Source: Rhodobacterales bacterium (GTDB taxonomy: Bacteria; Pseudomonadota; Alphaproteobacteria; Rhodobacterales; Rhodobacteraceae). From it: DNA of 5,964 nucleotides. Shown here in pieces: positions 5,194-5,964 of the stretch. Numbering within the stretch: the stretch's first letter is position 1; every line of letters begins with the position of its first letter. Under the pieces are notes generated by a model. The model did no database searches and was not told the DNA's origin. It saw only the letters and a program-made list of their open reading frames with translations. The stretch lies in NCBI GenBank assembly GCA_013298485.1, contig JAAFHS010000072.1, positions 2,824 to 8,787 of the forward strand, written 5' to 3'. Made by a program: the position numbers and the translations under genes.

Positions 5194-5964
5194 CTAGCCC
5201 TGCGCCGTGCGGCGCTTCTTTTCCACGTCATAGAACGGCATCGCATGGGTCGTGGCCTTGATCGGCCCATGGGTGCCGCAGCGCACCTCCAGCGTGGTGC
5301 CATTGTTGGCGCAATCCACCGGCAGCCGGGCAATGGCGATGTTGTGCTTGTGCAGCGGCGAATACATCGCCTGCGTCACAAGGCCGACCTGCCTGCCATC
5401 CCGGAAGACCGGTGCGCCGTTGCCCGGCACATTGGTACCTTCCATCTTCAGGCCCCATATCTTGAAACGCTCACGCCCCTTCAGGCGGTAATGCTCCTCC
5501 GCGCCGCGGAAACCCGTCTTGCCGGGGCTGACCGTGAAATCAAGGCCAAGCTCCCACAACGTATCACCCGGGCCTTCATCCGCGAACGGATACATCTCTG
5601 AATTGTCGAACGGGAAGAACAAAAGGTAGCTTTCGGTGCGCAGCATATCCAGCGTCGTGAACCGGCACGGGATGATGCCCATCGCCTTACCTTCGTCCAG
5701 AATGCGGTCCCAGATCATGCCCGCATCCTGCCCGCGCACGAACAGCTCATACCCCCGCTCGCCCGTATATCCGGTGCGCGAGATCATTGCAGGCTTGCCG
5801 AAAAGGCTGGTCTGCATCTGGTGGAAATAGGGCAGCGCCCGGATGCCCGGCACATGCTTTTCCAGATAATCCACCGCCAGCGGCCCTTGCAGCGACAGAT
5901 CATGCAACTGATCGTCAAACCGCACCGACACATCGCGCCCCGTGGCCGCCATCGTCAGCTGCTC
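5194..5964 (-). CDS. dmmD: GcvT-like folate-binding aminomethyltransferase DmmD (5' part cut off by the window edge)
   Basis: The frame is open to the right window edge, so 256 residues of the C-terminal part are seen; T-proteins are usually 360-380 residues, so roughly the first third is missing. GcvT hallmarks, counted from the first visible residue, are GYTGERGYE (65-73), TLDMLRTES (104-112, the usual LD-LR-E helix), and the C-terminal barrel from about 164 with VTQAMYSPL, then IAIARLPVD, ending in PFYDVEKKR. GcvT proteins bind tetrahydrofolate and carry one-carbon units. Here the likely job is to take the formaldehyde released from dimethylamine as 5,10-methylene-tetrahydrofolate. In Ruegeria pomeroyi dmmD is needed for growth on methylated amines though not for monooxygenase activity in Escherichia coli. 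It is the first visible gene of the operon, and its promoter would be outside the window. Confidence 0.88.
   Translation of the reverse strand, partial: EQLTMAATGRDVSVRFDDQLHDLSLQGPLAVDYLEKHVPGIRALPYFHQMQTSLFGKPAMISRTGYTGERGYELFVRGQDAGMIWDRILDEGKAMGIIPCRFTTLDMLRTESYLLFFPFDNSEMYPFADEGPGDTLWELGLDFTVSPGKTGFRGAEEHYRLKGRERFKIWGLKMEGTNVPGNGAPVFRDGRQVGLVTQAMYSPLHKHNIAIARLPVDCANNGTTLEVRCGTHGPIKATTHAMPFYDVEKKRRTAQG

Noticed and set aside
4714..5601. Long plus-strand open frame of 295 codons opposite dmmA/dmmD
   Set aside because: It spans the junction of two recognisable minus-strand genes and has an Arg/His-rich composition with no family pattern.
1..5964. CRISPR arrays, tRNA or rRNA genes, transposases, direct repeats
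   Set aside because: None seen on either strand by reading; no regularly spaced repeats and no transposase-like reading frame.

Overview
The window is GC-rich bacterial DNA, very probably from an alphaproteobacterium of the Rhodobacterales type (Ruegeria/Paracoccus-like). That placement rests on gene content and codon use only. The centre of the window is a tightly packed minus-strand operon that I recognise as dmmDABC, the genes for dimethylamine (DMA) monooxygenase. It is also known as the heme-dependent oxidative N-demethylase (HODM) system.

Reading in the direction of transcription (right to left), the order is as follows. First comes dmmD, a GcvT-like folate-binding aminomethyltransferase cut off by the right window edge. 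Next is dmmA, a small subunit with a Cys4 metal-binding module, and then dmmB, an FMN/NAD(P)H/[2Fe-2S] reductase that overlaps dmmA by 4 bases (ATGA). After that is dmmC, the DUF3445 heme oxygenase component, 9 bases downstream. Last is a GlxA-family (DJ-1/PfpI + AraC) regulator 7 bases downstream of dmmC. The expected chemistry is that electrons from NAD(P)H pass through DmmB to the heme of DmmC, which oxidatively removes one methyl group of DMA to give monomethylamine and formaldehyde. DmmD probably captures the one-carbon unit on tetrahydrofolate. The operon promoter lies outside the window to the right.

Convergent to the operon is a plus-strand EamA/DMT-family ten-helix transporter (589-1449). 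Its stop codon is only 3 bases from the stop of the regulator gene. The roughly 590 bases left of it have no intact gene. They hold a frameshifted remnant of the C-terminal part of another GcvT-domain protein (minus strand, about 170-381), a cluster of AT-rich inverted repeats at 502-539 in the position of an operator/promoter for the transporter, and a short GC-rich hairpin near the left edge.

I do not see an unknown multi-gene system here; the operon is an established pathway. The points most worth a second look are: DmmA reads as a degenerate copy of the NAD-binding lobe of its neighbour DmmB, with a Cys4 module in place of the ferredoxin domain; a GbdR-like regulator lacking the usual cysteine forms the tail of the operon; and a broken GcvT gene lies beside the transporter.
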